Shown here in pieces: positions 53,343 to 60,232 of a stretch of 64,000 nucleotides of DNA. The position numbers and the translations under genes were made by a program. The notes beneath the pieces were generated by a model, which saw only the letters and a program-made list of their open reading frames with translations, made no database searches and was not told the origin of the DNA. How positions within the stretch are numbered: the first letter of the stretch is position 1; each line of letters starts with the position of its first letter. This stretch comes from Opitutaceae bacterium (lineage in GTDB: Bacteria; Verrucomicrobiota; Verrucomicrobiia; Opitutales; Opitutaceae), in the NCBI GenBank assembly GCA_028284235.1, contig JANQSC010000029.1, positions 108,371 through 172,370 of the forward strand, read 5' to 3'.

Positions 53343-53369
53343 TGATCTCATAGCAAACTAATGAGATCA
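53343..53369. promoter_or_regulatory. Xre operator
   Basis: Perfect inverted repeat TGATCTCAT (53343-53351) / ATGAGATCA (53361-53369), immediately upstream of the Xre start. Further half-sites: TGATCTCAT at 53405-53413 and TGATGTCAT at 53452-53460, the latter beside the divergent small gene. Confidence 0.75.
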
Positions 53370-53474
53370 AATGGATTGTCAGCCTGCATCAGGTCTAAAA
53401 TTGATGATCTCATAGTTTTAATTTGACTTCATATTGAATATCACAAAAATCTGATGTCATACCATTTATCTGAC

Positions 53475-53723
53475 ATGAAAATAAAGGGAGTGACCAAAAA
53501 GGCGTCTCGGCGATACGCCTGCGTTAAGGACAGAGTAGACGACTGTGTGGATCGAATATACGCCCACGCAAAGATGTTGGAACTGGCCTACGAGTTGGAT
53601 CCATTGGACAACGCGATAGATCCCCTAGCGGTGGGGATGTTCGGCAAACTGATAGCGAAGGACGTTTGCCGGATTGTCAGTTGTTTGGATGAATTCGCTA
53701 ATCCGATCGACCACAAGCAGTGA
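53475..53723 (+). CDS. Small protein of unknown function, divergent from the Xre regulator
   Basis: 82 aa from the ATG at 53475 (an upstream ATG at 53454 overlaps the last operator half-site). A basic N-terminus (MKIKGVTKKASRRYACVK) is followed by a helical body with 'VDRIYAHAKMLELAYELDP'. Not recognised. It is the only plus-strand gene in the 48-64 kb island and starts within the regulator's operator set, so it is probably controlled by Xre. A toxin, an antitoxin partner or a housekeeping peptide are all possible. Confidence 0.5.
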   Translation: MKIKGVTKKASRRYACVKDRVDDCVDRIYAHAKMLELAYELDPLDNAIDPLAVGMFGKLIAKDVCRIVSCLDEFANPIDHKQ

Positions 53724-53804
53724 ATGATGATTTTTAGCACACACTAACGTCATTCAAAAGTGTCTGTCACGTTGTGAAAAATACGGGTTACACGCACTGC
53801 TGGT

Positions 53805-54527
53805 TTAGTCTGCCCTTTCATTTTCATGTTTCACTGCTGAATGTACTATTTCTGCGAGAAACGGAACGTCGAACAACTCATGCCTGGAGAAGAGAAAAGT
53901 ACCGTTCCTCTGCAAGAACATGCTCTGACGGTGAGCATTTGGCGGATGACTGCTAACCAAATAAACCAGAATAAATCCACCAACCACTAATCGCGTACAC
54001 CAATGTCCATCAACTCTTACTTTTGAAGGTGGCACAATTAAGTCCGGCACATGCTGATTGTTGGCTAGTACCGCCATCAAAGTACAACCGTAGCGCCACG
54101 GCTCGGCGGGATCCTCAGCAATCAAGAGTTCTCTAAGTCTTTCTTTGTGTGGACCCAGATCATGGCTTTGCATCCAGGGGTTTGTGGTAATGGCAAAGCG
54201 CCAAAGTAAAGACATGTAGAATAGCTTTAGCTTTTTGTAATCAGCACCTCCTAACTCTAGGTGGCTACCGCGTTTTTTACCCGAGAGTTGGATTTTGTCA
54301 CCGAAAAACAAGCTTGCATAGGATTCCCACTTTGAGAAGAGGTTTTCGCAATCCGAACAAAGTAACTTCTGGGTAAACGTGCGCCCAAAAGTCTTGAATC
54401 CTCTCGCTGACTCGCGATACACGTGAAAACACCCATCCATTTCTTTCAGGCGTTTGAATATGAAGTCAGGAACTACGTGTGATTTACAGAGCTTTCGTTC
54501 TTCGAGGCAAAGTGCACAGGTTTTCAT
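53805..54527 (-). CDS. HNH-like zinc-binding protein (treble-clef), possible nuclease
   Basis: 240 aa from the ATG at 54527 (TTG at 54539 also possible). Two Cys pairs frame the N-terminal domain: 'CALCLEERKLCKSHVVPDFIF' (first C-x2-C, followed by an SH..P motif) and 'KLLCSDCENLFSKWE' (second C-x2-C). The C-C...SHxxP...C-C layout is that of HNH/treble-clef proteins often linked to defence, with the His as candidate catalytic residue. The C-terminal 150 residues are an unrecognised alpha/beta domain. AT-rich gene; separated from the next gene by a 57-bp spacer with an 8-bp inverted repeat. Confidence 0.55.
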   Translation of the reverse strand: MKTCALCLEERKLCKSHVVPDFIFKRLKEMDGCFHVYRESARGFKTFGRTFTQKLLCSDCENLFSKWESYASLFFGDKIQLSGKKRGSHLELGGADYKKLKLFYMSLLWRFAITTNPWMQSHDLGPHKERLRELLIAEDPAEPWRYGCTLMAVLANNQHVPDLIVPPSKVRVDGHWCTRLVVGGFILVYLVSSHPPNAHRQSMFLQRNGTFLFSRHELFDVPFLAEIVHSAVKHENERAD

Positions 54528-54545
54528 TTCATCTGGCAACCTTCA

Positions 54546-54570
54546 AGTTGAGGTACCGACCTCCTCAACT
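54546..54570. repeat. Spacer with inverted repeat between two island genes
   Basis: AGTTGAGG / CCTCAACT (perfect 8-bp arms) with CGAACAAG on the outer side in minus-strand sense. Compared with attC-type recombination sites in the findings. Confidence 0.5.
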
Positions 54571-54583
54571 GTCTTGTTCGAAT

Positions 54584-55258
54584 TCAATCCTTCACTAATT
54601 TGCATATAGCGGAAAGAGTCTGATTTAGATCTATATATATATGATCGGGAGGGTTGTTCAGCCATAGATTCGCTGGTCCCTTTGAAAGAGCACAGTATCT
54701 AAACTCTTCATCGTCAATAAATCTTGGGCTCTTTTGTGTGTAAGCTAGTTCTGCTGACTCCAATGGGCCTGGATCTCGAACAAACAGTTCATCTCGATCG
54801 TACGCCACCTTTTTCCCCAGAACATAAAAAGCCATCGATTTAGATTGAAAGTAATCTTCGATAAGTTCCGCCAGCCTTCTAGGATTCTGTATTTCAACCT
54901 TGTTCTTCCCAAACCGCTTCTCAATAAGAGTGGTATTTGGGGACAATGTGCAGCAAAGCAAATAGACAGGAGAACCATGCCCTATCGTCACCTCGAACTC
55001 TCCTTCTTCTTCACTCCAACTAGTTGGAACATTGGGATCGAGGCTCTCAATCCGAACCCTTCGCGTCCCTAAGTATCTGAATTTTCCAGTTCCTTCATTT
55101 CCGTCTTTCTTGGTTGCGGACTCAATCTTCCTATAAAATGTATTAGCACCGAGCCGGAATTTTCCGTGATCGATCAAATCTAGAGCATATCGCTCTTCGT
55201 CGAATGCCCTGATAACTCTTTTTGGATACCAGCCTAAAACTTCGCTCCTTTTATTCAT
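54584..55258 (-). CDS. Hypothetical protein, unrecognised
   Basis: 224 aa, soluble, no signal peptide. N-terminal 'PKRVIRAFDEERYALDLIDHG', then 'GANTFYRKIESATKKDGNEGTGK': the 'G.f.l....YRKIE......DGNEG' pattern is shared by a broad group of uncharacterised phage- and defence-associated proteins I recall but cannot name. No catalytic motif assigned. The start codon sits inside the sequence GCGTTAGATG, immediately after a GTTAGAT heptamer that fits the integron core-site consensus GTTRRRY. Confidence 0.45.
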   Translation of the reverse strand: MNKRSEVLGWYPKRVIRAFDEERYALDLIDHGKFRLGANTFYRKIESATKKDGNEGTGKFRYLGTRRVRIESLDPNVPTSWSEEEGEFEVTIGHGSPVYLLCCTLSPNTTLIEKRFGKNKVEIQNPRRLAELIEDYFQSKSMAFYVLGKKVAYDRDELFVRDPGPLESAELAYTQKSPRFIDDEEFRYCALSKGPANLWLNNPPDHIYIDLNQTLSAICKLVKD

Positions 55259-55298
55259 CTAACGCCTAGCGTAGGCAAGAGGAGTATCCGCGGAGCGG

Positions 55299-55667
55299 CT
55301 ACTCGGAATCGTATCGCTCTCTTGGTTGGGATTGGCTTATTTCTATAATATCAATCCTATCTGCTTCTTCTATTATTCGTTCCACGTCGTCGACTTTGTA
55401 TCCTCGAACTTCGATCTCCTCAACTTTGCCATTCTTCTTTGTAATCTTAACTTTCCTAAATCTCGCATTGCGCAACCAAGTCATCAACACTAAGGCCAGC
55501 CCTCCAATCCAACCACCTTCTTTAATGACCTCTACGATAATCGGAGCACCCATAGCCACTTGCGGCAAATCTCTCCTTTCGATCTGTCTTACTTTGTGCT
55601 CTGCGAAGAGCTTCAACAATTCAGGGGTAAAGCTATTAAAGAGGCACACTTTTAAGTTGTTTTCCAT
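55299..55667 (-). CDS. EACC1-like small membrane-associated protein (tentative)
   Basis: 122 aa. A short N-terminal alpha/beta part, a Gly-rich hydrophobic helix 'EGGWIGGLALVLMTWLRNA', then a two-strand unit 'FRKVKITKKNGKVEEIEVRGY' and a terminal helix 'VDDVERIIEEA'. This layout (TM-like helix, WLR, then 'v.i.....G...ei.v') resembles the effector-associated constant component 1 (EACC1) of bacterial conflict systems. No partner effector is adjacent in the usual way. Moderate-to-low certainty. Confidence 0.4.
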   Translation of the reverse strand: MENNLKVCLFNSFTPELLKLFAEHKVRQIERRDLPQVAMGAPIIVEVIKEGGWIGGLALVLMTWLRNARFRKVKITKKNGKVEEIEVRGYKVDDVERIIEEADRIDIIEISQSQPRERYDSE

Positions 55668-55687
55668 TTGGATATAAATTCTACCAA

Positions 55688-55746
55688 CCTCAGAGCTGAG
55701 GCGACAGGAGGGTCGGTGCTCGTTGACTCAAGAGTCTGGTTCGCTA
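55688..55746. repeat. Spacer with two palindromes between island genes
   Basis: CCTCAGAGCTGAGG (55688-55701) and GACTCAAGAGTC (55735-55746), both with perfect arms, in the 80-bp gap. Confidence 0.5.
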
Positions 55747-55747
55747 T

Positions 55748-56275
55748 TTATTGGGTTGGTGACGACAGAGTCGGTTGCGAAGGACTCCAGATTCCCGATG
55801 GAAAACAAAAGTCCAAGACGAAGATAAGCACTAGCGCTATAGTGAGAATCCAAACAAGCCTAAGCACGGACTGGTAAATCACTCGCCGCAATGCCGCTTC
55901 CTTCAGCCAGTCGATATTACCATCACTCCATTGATAGGGCGGTCCCATAATGTCGACTGCTCTTAGAAGAAGGGTCGCCAGAATTGCGTAGACTACTAAC
56001 TCTATTTTGAGTGCGATTTGAAAATGCTGACTGTCGCTGCCTAGCAAAAAGGTAAGAACGACCAGCATTACAGATATGTGCGTTAGTAATGCTGAACTCT
56101 TTCCGTCGATTATCCCCATATCGTACAGAGGACCGTACTCCTTCTTATCGTGCTCATCGACCTGCCCCATCGCCTCTTGCCGAGACTCCATGAAAGCTTG
56201 GGCTTCTTTTAAGTCTTTAATGCTTTTTCTGAAGAAGAATTCCCAAAGAGGGTCGAAAAGGGTCAGAATTCTCAT
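55748..56275 (-). CDS. Two-helix membrane protein, possibly PycTM/SMODS-associated type
   Basis: 175 aa. Charged N-terminal helices ('KSIKDLKEAQAFMESRQEAM'), then a Lys/Ser-preceded pair of helices 'DGKSSALLTHISVMLVVLTFLLG' (core SALLTHISVMLVVLTFLL) and 'LKIELVVYAILATLLLRAV', an amphipathic stretch, and a third helix 'LVWILTIALVLIFVLDFCF'. A 'D.K...LL' helix opening a 2TM unit recalls Pycsar (PycTM) and other nucleotide-gated membrane effectors, but no cyclase is nearby. Function unknown. Confidence 0.45.
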   Translation of the reverse strand: MRILTLFDPLWEFFFRKSIKDLKEAQAFMESRQEAMGQVDEHDKKEYGPLYDMGIIDGKSSALLTHISVMLVVLTFLLGSDSQHFQIALKIELVVYAILATLLLRAVDIMGPPYQWSDGNIDWLKEAALRRVIYQSVLRLVWILTIALVLIFVLDFCFPSGIWSPSQPTLSSPTQ

Positions 56276-56300
56276 GGCTCAAATTTTGATTCGTCAAATG

Positions 56301-56378
56301 TCAAAGTATGGCAATGAAAATGGAATAGAGAGCAACAAGCATTGCCACGACTAAATCGTTAGACCTGCTGAGTTTCAT
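56301..56378 (-). CDS. Possible 25-residue hydrophobic micro-protein
   Basis: ATG at 56378, two bases after the nuclease stop; TGA at 56301. The peptide is MKLSRSNDLV followed by a 15-residue hydrophobic stretch (VAMLVALYSIFIAIL) that would span a membrane. It may be a real small membrane peptide (toxin type I-like in shape), a remnant, or chance. No strong ribosome site is seen. Confidence 0.3.
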   Translation of the reverse strand: MKLSRSNDLVVAMLVALYSIFIAIL

Positions 56379-56380
56379 GG

Positions 56381-57190
56381 CTACAGCTCTCGGTAGTTCC
56401 ACATTATTTTCGATGTCTGCCTAGCAACAACCTTTTTCTCTCTTGCAGACAGGTAAGGAAAAAAGCGAAGCTTAGTGGCCTTCTCGATCTCAGCAACAGT
56501 AGTAATCATATCATTATCAGGATACCCAGAACCAGCTGACTGCGGAATGTTCAACGCTAAGAATCTTACATTCTTCGGATCGTCATAGGGCCATCTCAGT
56601 GGATCAGTGAGAATGACATAAAACCCCTTAGGAACAGGAACCTCCAAACCGTTTGGTCGTTTCAGTTTCCGTGGTCGAGACCCGAATATAGGACCTGTAA
56701 TCACCCAAATATGCTCCCACTCAGGGGCCCACTGACTTACAATGATTTTCTCAAGTCTCATCCAAATACCTTGGTTTTGCTCTGCTCGTTGAGGGCATAT
56801 GTTTGTCATGAAGAAAGTTTCCATTTGGGCGAGCCGTCCAAATTGAGTGTTCACGGCAAAGTTGGGCACCATGTGCCCCCGATCGTATGAAGTTGAGCCA
56901 ATCCTACCGAACGTCCAATCTGTAATTCGCCACTCTTCAGGAATTCGGGGATCATCATAGAACAAGTGAGGACGTTCGTAATCGACATCGCGCTTAGCGG
57001 CACTCACGCGATATGCTGCCCAAACAGGTTGCAGTCGAGAAGGACTAAAACCTACTGCATACCCGTGATTCACGACGATACTAACGGGGCGCTGAGTGTC
57101 GCGATTCTGAGGACGTCCGTGAAAACAGAATAGGTCAAGTGCGTGCGCAAGCGGTTCAGTTGCTGGAACGATTGTCGAGTTGTCTGCCAT
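56381..57190 (-). CDS. DNA/RNA non-specific endonuclease (NUC1 family)
   Basis: 269 aa. Catalytic motif DRGH at 103-106 in 'SYDRGHMVPNFAVN', then 'FFMTNICPQRAEQNQGIWMRLE' (core NICPQRAEQNQGIW, metal-binding Asn), 'WVITGPIF' and the C-terminal 'FFPYLSAREKK'. All active-site residues for Mg2+-dependent cleavage of DNA and RNA are there. Unlike most family members there is no signal peptide, so the enzyme would act, or be held inactive, inside the cell. Preceded by the D-type repeat block. Possible defence or toxin role (inference). Confidence 0.9.
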   Translation of the reverse strand: MADNSTIVPATEPLAHALDLFCFHGRPQNRDTQRPVSIVVNHGYAVGFSPSRLQPVWAAYRVSAAKRDVDYERPHLFYDDPRIPEEWRITDWTFGRIGSTSYDRGHMVPNFAVNTQFGRLAQMETFFMTNICPQRAEQNQGIWMRLEKIIVSQWAPEWEHIWVITGPIFGSRPRKLKRPNGLEVPVPKGFYVILTDPLRWPYDDPKNVRFLALNIPQSAGSGYPDNDMITTVAEIEKATKLRFFPYLSAREKKVVARQTSKIMWNYREL

Positions 57191-57225
57191 TTTATTGATA
57201 TTTTATTGAGTAGTTTTAATCTAGA

Positions 57226-57345
57226 GTCGAACAAGTTGCTTAATCGACGTTGTCATATCATCCCGGCGAATAGAATTTTATCAAGCTTGATTTAGATGAT
57301 TTCACTTAATTTAACGGTTACAACCAATTCAATATCATCCTAAAT
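57226..57345. repeat. Separator element D, copy 1
   Basis: Minus-strand sense: ...TTAAGTGAAATCATCTAAAT, CAAGCTTGATAAAATTCTAT, GATGATATGACAACGT, CAACTTGTTCGAC, just before the nuclease gene. Closely related copies precede the hydrolase (59478) and the 63.7-kb gene (63784); a half copy is at 59991. Confidence 0.75.
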
Positions 57346-57398
57346 AGTTTGATATGAAGAAAACGGATATCCCCCTGCCCTTGAAGTACCTAAGAGCA

Positions 57399-57427
57399 CT
57401 CCGCGATCTCCGCGTACCCTGCGGTTA
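57399..57427. repeat. 'ccgcagaggacgc' type repeat, copy 1
   Basis: ctccgcgatctccgcgtacc followed by ctgcggtta. Other copies at 59604 and 60184, plus an inverted partner at 60143. Confidence 0.6.
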
Positions 57428-57444
57428 ATTCAATCCACCTAAGC

Positions 57445-57540
57445 TCAGTTAAGAGTCTGCGTCGCGAATTCGTAGATGAAAGTCAGATTAAATCCATGAG
57501 GATCCATCGGTGCATCGATCTCGAGAGCTATATCGTTACC
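57445..57540 (-). pseudogene. Displaced 3'-end fragment of the 60.2-kb secreted-protein gene
   Basis: Translates as 31 residues plus stop: GNDIALEIDAPMDPHGF then NLTFIYEFATQTLN. The 60233-61078 gene ends GNNIALEIDALADPHGF, NPTFIYELSTQTFD. The gene body is missing; only the end and the downstream sequence are kept, directly after the epimerase gene. Confidence 0.8.
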
Positions 57541-57575
57541 TTTGGGATAAGTTCACTGGTTTAAGAACGCCGCGT

Positions 57576-58493
57576 TCAGCCACAGGGCTCGCTTGTGTCA
57601 ACTGAAGTGAATTGTTCTGACTCGATGTATTTGGCGACACTCTTACGAAGGCCCTCGTCGCAATCATACTTCTCATGATAGCCCAAATCGTCTCGAATCA
57701 ATTGAGTTTCGACTATCCAGTCTTGTTTTGCGTCTCCGCCGCAATCCAAGTTCTCGTCCAATTCGATCTTGCCGTCCCAACCCAAGATTTCGCCTGTTTT
57801 TCGACACCACTCGGCCTCGGTAAAACTGTAACGCTCACCGACATTGTAGACTGACTTGCCGGATTGATCCAATCCAAGCGATATGGCATAGGCGCAGTTT
57901 TCATTCAGCGCTCTTGAACAGCGCCACTGCGCTTCATCAGGATGCATTTTGACTACACCCGCCTTCTTGATCTGATCAACGTACGATTTGACCCGTCGCT
58001 GATCTGGCCACCCATAGATTGCGGGTAATCGAAAAATGGTGACATCGTTGTCTAGCGATAAATACTGTCGCTCTACATTTAGCTTATCATACTCCTTCCC
58101 ATCAGCGCCCAAGGTCGAGCGCAACTCGTCCGACTCTTTAATCGGGCAAGGCTGATAAGGCGGATCCTCCAAACGATGTATGATATTGTATGCTCGATAG
58201 ACATCCACGCTCGAGCACGCAATTAGACGGCTACTACTCTCATTCAGAATTCGTCCCAAAGCGATAGCCTGCTCCTCAGTATAGGGGATCATATCAATGA
58301 CAACATCGGGATTGAGGTCTCGAATCGCGCTCCGAAGCGATTTGTCATCATTTCGATCTCCCTTGACGGAATCACCGCCCCGCGGATGAACGCCACGCCG
58401 ATTGTAGCACGTGGCACAGTGTCCCTCCTCTTCAAGTTCGCGAACAAGAGAGGGGCCCATTAGACCTGTCCCACCAATGATAAAGATATTCAT
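57576..58493 (-). CDS. NAD-dependent epimerase/dehydratase-like (atypical SDR)
   Basis: 305 aa, cytosolic. N-terminal Rossmann motif 'IFIIGGTGLMGPSLVREL' (GGTGLMG), then 'VVIDMIPYTEEQA', 'LIACSSVDVYRAY' and 'TIFRLPAIYGWPDQRR'. The classical Tyr-x3-Lys is not obvious where expected (the VDVYRAYN region has Tyr but no Lys), as in atypical extended SDRs such as isoflavone-reductase-like or RNA-binding-protein CSP41-type members. It may be a nucleotide-sugar or redox enzyme. Its own 3' flank is the displaced gene fragment described at 57445. Confidence 0.78.
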   Translation of the reverse strand: MNIFIIGGTGLMGPSLVRELEEEGHCATCYNRRGVHPRGGDSVKGDRNDDKSLRSAIRDLNPDVVIDMIPYTEEQAIALGRILNESSSRLIACSSVDVYRAYNIIHRLEDPPYQPCPIKESDELRSTLGADGKEYDKLNVERQYLSLDNDVTIFRLPAIYGWPDQRRVKSYVDQIKKAGVVKMHPDEAQWRCSRALNENCAYAISLGLDQSGKSVYNVGERYSFTEAEWCRKTGEILGWDGKIELDENLDCGGDAKQDWIVETQLIRDDLGYHEKYDCDEGLRKSVAKYIESEQFTSVDTSEPCG

Positions 58494-58513
58494 AATTTTC
58501 TAAAACAATGAGC

Positions 58514-58551
58514 TCACTCACGAAGGCGACGCAGTTGCCCGAGCTGAGTGA
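58514..58551. repeat. Spacer with inverted repeat between epimerase and hydrolase genes
   Basis: TCACTCA (58514-58520) / TGAGTGA (58545-58551), perfect 7-bp arms, 77-bp gap. In minus sense the gap ends ATTGTTTTAGAAA before the epimerase start. Confidence 0.45.
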
Positions 58552-58570
58552 ATCGCCTGGTTCACTTTCG

Positions 58571-59467
58571 CTACAAGTGGGCGTCAAACCAATCTGCAAC
58601 CAATTCGATGTCGTTCTTCCAATCAGTCCAGCCGTGTCCTTTATTCTCTTTGCGGACAAGTCGAGTTTTCACGCCTTTAATTGCTAGCTCCTTGTTAAGG
58701 ACTTCGGCTTGCCGAAATGGAATCGCCCGGTCAGCGTCACCATGTATGATTAGGGTCGGCGGATCCCCGGTACTGACATGCGTGACAGGTGAGAATTCTT
58801 TTAGCTTCTCGTTCCAGCGATCCACGTTTCCGATATCAACGTACCGGTCAGTTGACTTATCATAATCGTGGAAAATAAAAGCAGGATCTACGAAGCCCGC
58901 GCGTTTTCGCTGAAGCTCAATGACGCTCTCGCCATCCGAGCCGAAGCTCAACCAATCCGTGGGGCTAAAAAAGCAAGCGATTGCCGCAACAGCAGACTTT
59001 GTATTCCCACGGTTGGTCTTCTCATCCGAAAGCCCCGCAAGCAGGGCGAGAGTGCCACCCGCGGATGCGCCTGCGATCGCTATCCGACCGCTCTCGATGT
59101 TGAAACTCTCCGCATTGGCGGAAACGTACCCCACGGCGAGGCGTATATCCGAGGTCATGTCTTCGATATTGAAGCGCGGAGCGCTTCCATGAACAACGGC
59201 AAATACGGTGTACCCTCGCGCCAGGAGCGGACCAAACATCTGCCCGTCGATCGCGTCACGTGAAGATCGTCCACTGCGGCTGACGACCCATATTGCGCCC
59301 TTGCCGTTCGCATCGGACGGAAAATACACGTCGAGCGTCAACGCCACACCTTCCTTGTAGCCATATATGACGATTTCACGACGGTCTACATGAGTTTCCG
59401 CAAACAGAGGCAACATGCCAAACACCGCCAGTGAAAAGAAGACCATCAATTTAGTATGGATTATCAT
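58571..59467 (-). CDS. Secreted alpha/beta-hydrolase (esterase/peptidase-like)
   Basis: 298 aa from the ATG at 59467. The longer frame starts inside repeat D, so the first 23 codons of that frame are not coding. Signal peptide MIIHTKLMVFFSLAVFGMLPLFA. Fold blocks: oxyanion region 'VVHGSAPRF', nucleophile elbow GASAG (Ser135) in 'IAIAGASAGGTLAL', acid loop 'LIIHGDADRAIPFRQAE' and the catalytic His in 'NKGHGWTDW'. The 'HGDAD...GHGW' spacing is as in BD-FAE/esterase-lipase and S9-like hydrolases. Probably a carbohydrate or aryl esterase in the periplasm; substrate not assignable. Confidence 0.85.
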   Translation of the reverse strand: MIIHTKLMVFFSLAVFGMLPLFAETHVDRREIVIYGYKEGVALTLDVYFPSDANGKGAIWVVSRSGRSSRDAIDGQMFGPLLARGYTVFAVVHGSAPRFNIEDMTSDIRLAVGYVSANAESFNIESGRIAIAGASAGGTLALLAGLSDEKTNRGNTKSAVAAIACFFSPTDWLSFGSDGESVIELQRKRAGFVDPAFIFHDYDKSTDRYVDIGNVDRWNEKLKEFSPVTHVSTGDPPTLIIHGDADRAIPFRQAEVLNKELAIKGVKTRLVRKENKGHGWTDWKNDIELVADWFDAHL

Positions 59468-59477
59468 ATCACTTTTT

Positions 59478-59600
59478 GGCGAACAAGTTACTCTGACTAC
59501 GTTGTCATATAATTCCAGAGATAAGAAGCTTTTCAAGCTAGATTAAGGTCACTTCATCTAGTTTCGTGGTCGAGTCTTGTCCGGCATCATCCCAGAGAAA
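59478..59600. repeat. Separator element D, copy 2
   Basis: ggcgaacaagttactctgac, tacgttgtcatataattcca, gagataagaagcttttcaag, then ctagattaaggtcacttcat. It lies upstream of the hydrolase gene. Compare 57226 and 63784. Confidence 0.75.
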
Positions 59601-59603
59601 ACC

Positions 59604-59632
59604 CCTCCGCGATCTCTGCGTCCTCTGCGGTT
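59604..59632. repeat. 'ccgcagaggacgc' type repeat, copy 2
   Basis: cctccgcgatctctgcgtcc followed by tctgcggtta. Confidence 0.6.
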
Positions 59633-59650
59633 AGTTCACTCAACCTAAGC

Positions 59651-59715
59651 TCAGTCAAACGCTTGCGTCGCGAATTCGTAGATAAAGTCAGATTAAATCC
59701 ATCCGGATCCATCAG
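59651..59715 (-). pseudogene. Second displaced 3'-end fragment of the 60.2-kb gene, frameshifted
   Basis: MDPDGFNLT..., then, after a one-base deletion, IYEFATQAFD and stop. Same downstream sequence as the other copies. It begins directly at the stop codon of the 59724 gene. Confidence 0.75.
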
Positions 59716-59723
59716 AACTGTGT

Positions 59724-59972
59724 TTAATCTCGCGGCGAAGCTCCCTCTTGCCCTTTCGATTCCAGTTTTTTCTCAAGTTCGATGATCTTTTTGGACAAGC
59801 CGAAAAGATTCAAACCCATCAACAAGAAGCATATAGGTAAAAATGAGAAAAAAGCAGGCATGGCTGAATCCCCTTGGAACATAGCCATTAAGGACAAGAA
59901 AGCGCAAAATAGAGTCGGCACTAATACCACACGTACGAGGAGAGCGTTTTTTGGATTTTTCTTTTCTTCCAT
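59724..59972 (-). CDS. Small two-helix membrane protein with coiled-coil tail
   Basis: 82 aa from the ATG at 59972; the ORF extends to a TTG inside repeat D. Two helices ('LLVRVVLVPTLFCAFLSLMAM' in part and 'AFFSFLPICFLLMGLNLFG') then 'LSKKIIELEKKLESKG', a short coiled coil. Not recognised. Its 3' flank is the frameshifted fragment of the 60.2-kb gene, suggesting it replaced that gene's body. Confidence 0.5.
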   Translation of the reverse strand: MEEKKNPKNALLVRVVLVPTLFCAFLSLMAMFQGDSAMPAFFSFLPICFLLMGLNLFGLSKKIIELEKKLESKGQEGASPRD

Positions 59973-59990
59973 GTGTTTTTGCTCGAACAA

Positions 59991-60020
59991 GTTATTCTAT
60001 GAATTTCAGGGAGCATCCCA
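59991..60020. repeat. Separator element D, half copy
   Basis: gctcgaacaagttattctat, then a diverged middle, before the 59724 gene. Confidence 0.55.
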
Positions 60021-60142
60021 GACTTCCGAAAAAATTCAAGATCAACTAAATGGATACACTTAATTTATTCGATTTTTTAATGAATAAGTACCCCATTTCG
60101 AAATGACAGGCAAACGGTTTAACCGGAGGATCAACAGACATA

Positions 60143-60216
60143 AACCGCAGAGGACACTGAGTACGCAGAGCCTTTTCAAAGACCCCTCCGCGATCTCGGC
60201 GTCCTCTGCGGTTAAC
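60143..60216. repeat. Inverted 'ccgcagaggacgc' repeats, long hairpin
   Basis: aaccgcagaggacactgagt...gcgtcctctgcggtta pair as an about 74-bp hairpin 17 bp after the stop of the 60.2-kb gene; a possible terminator. Confidence 0.6.
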
Positions 60217-60232
60217 TCGTACCAACCTAACC

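Noticed and set aside
56381..57190. Secreted NucA-type nutrient nuclease
   Set aside because: The nuclease is of the NUC1 family but has no signal peptide, so a secreted nutrient role is not supported.
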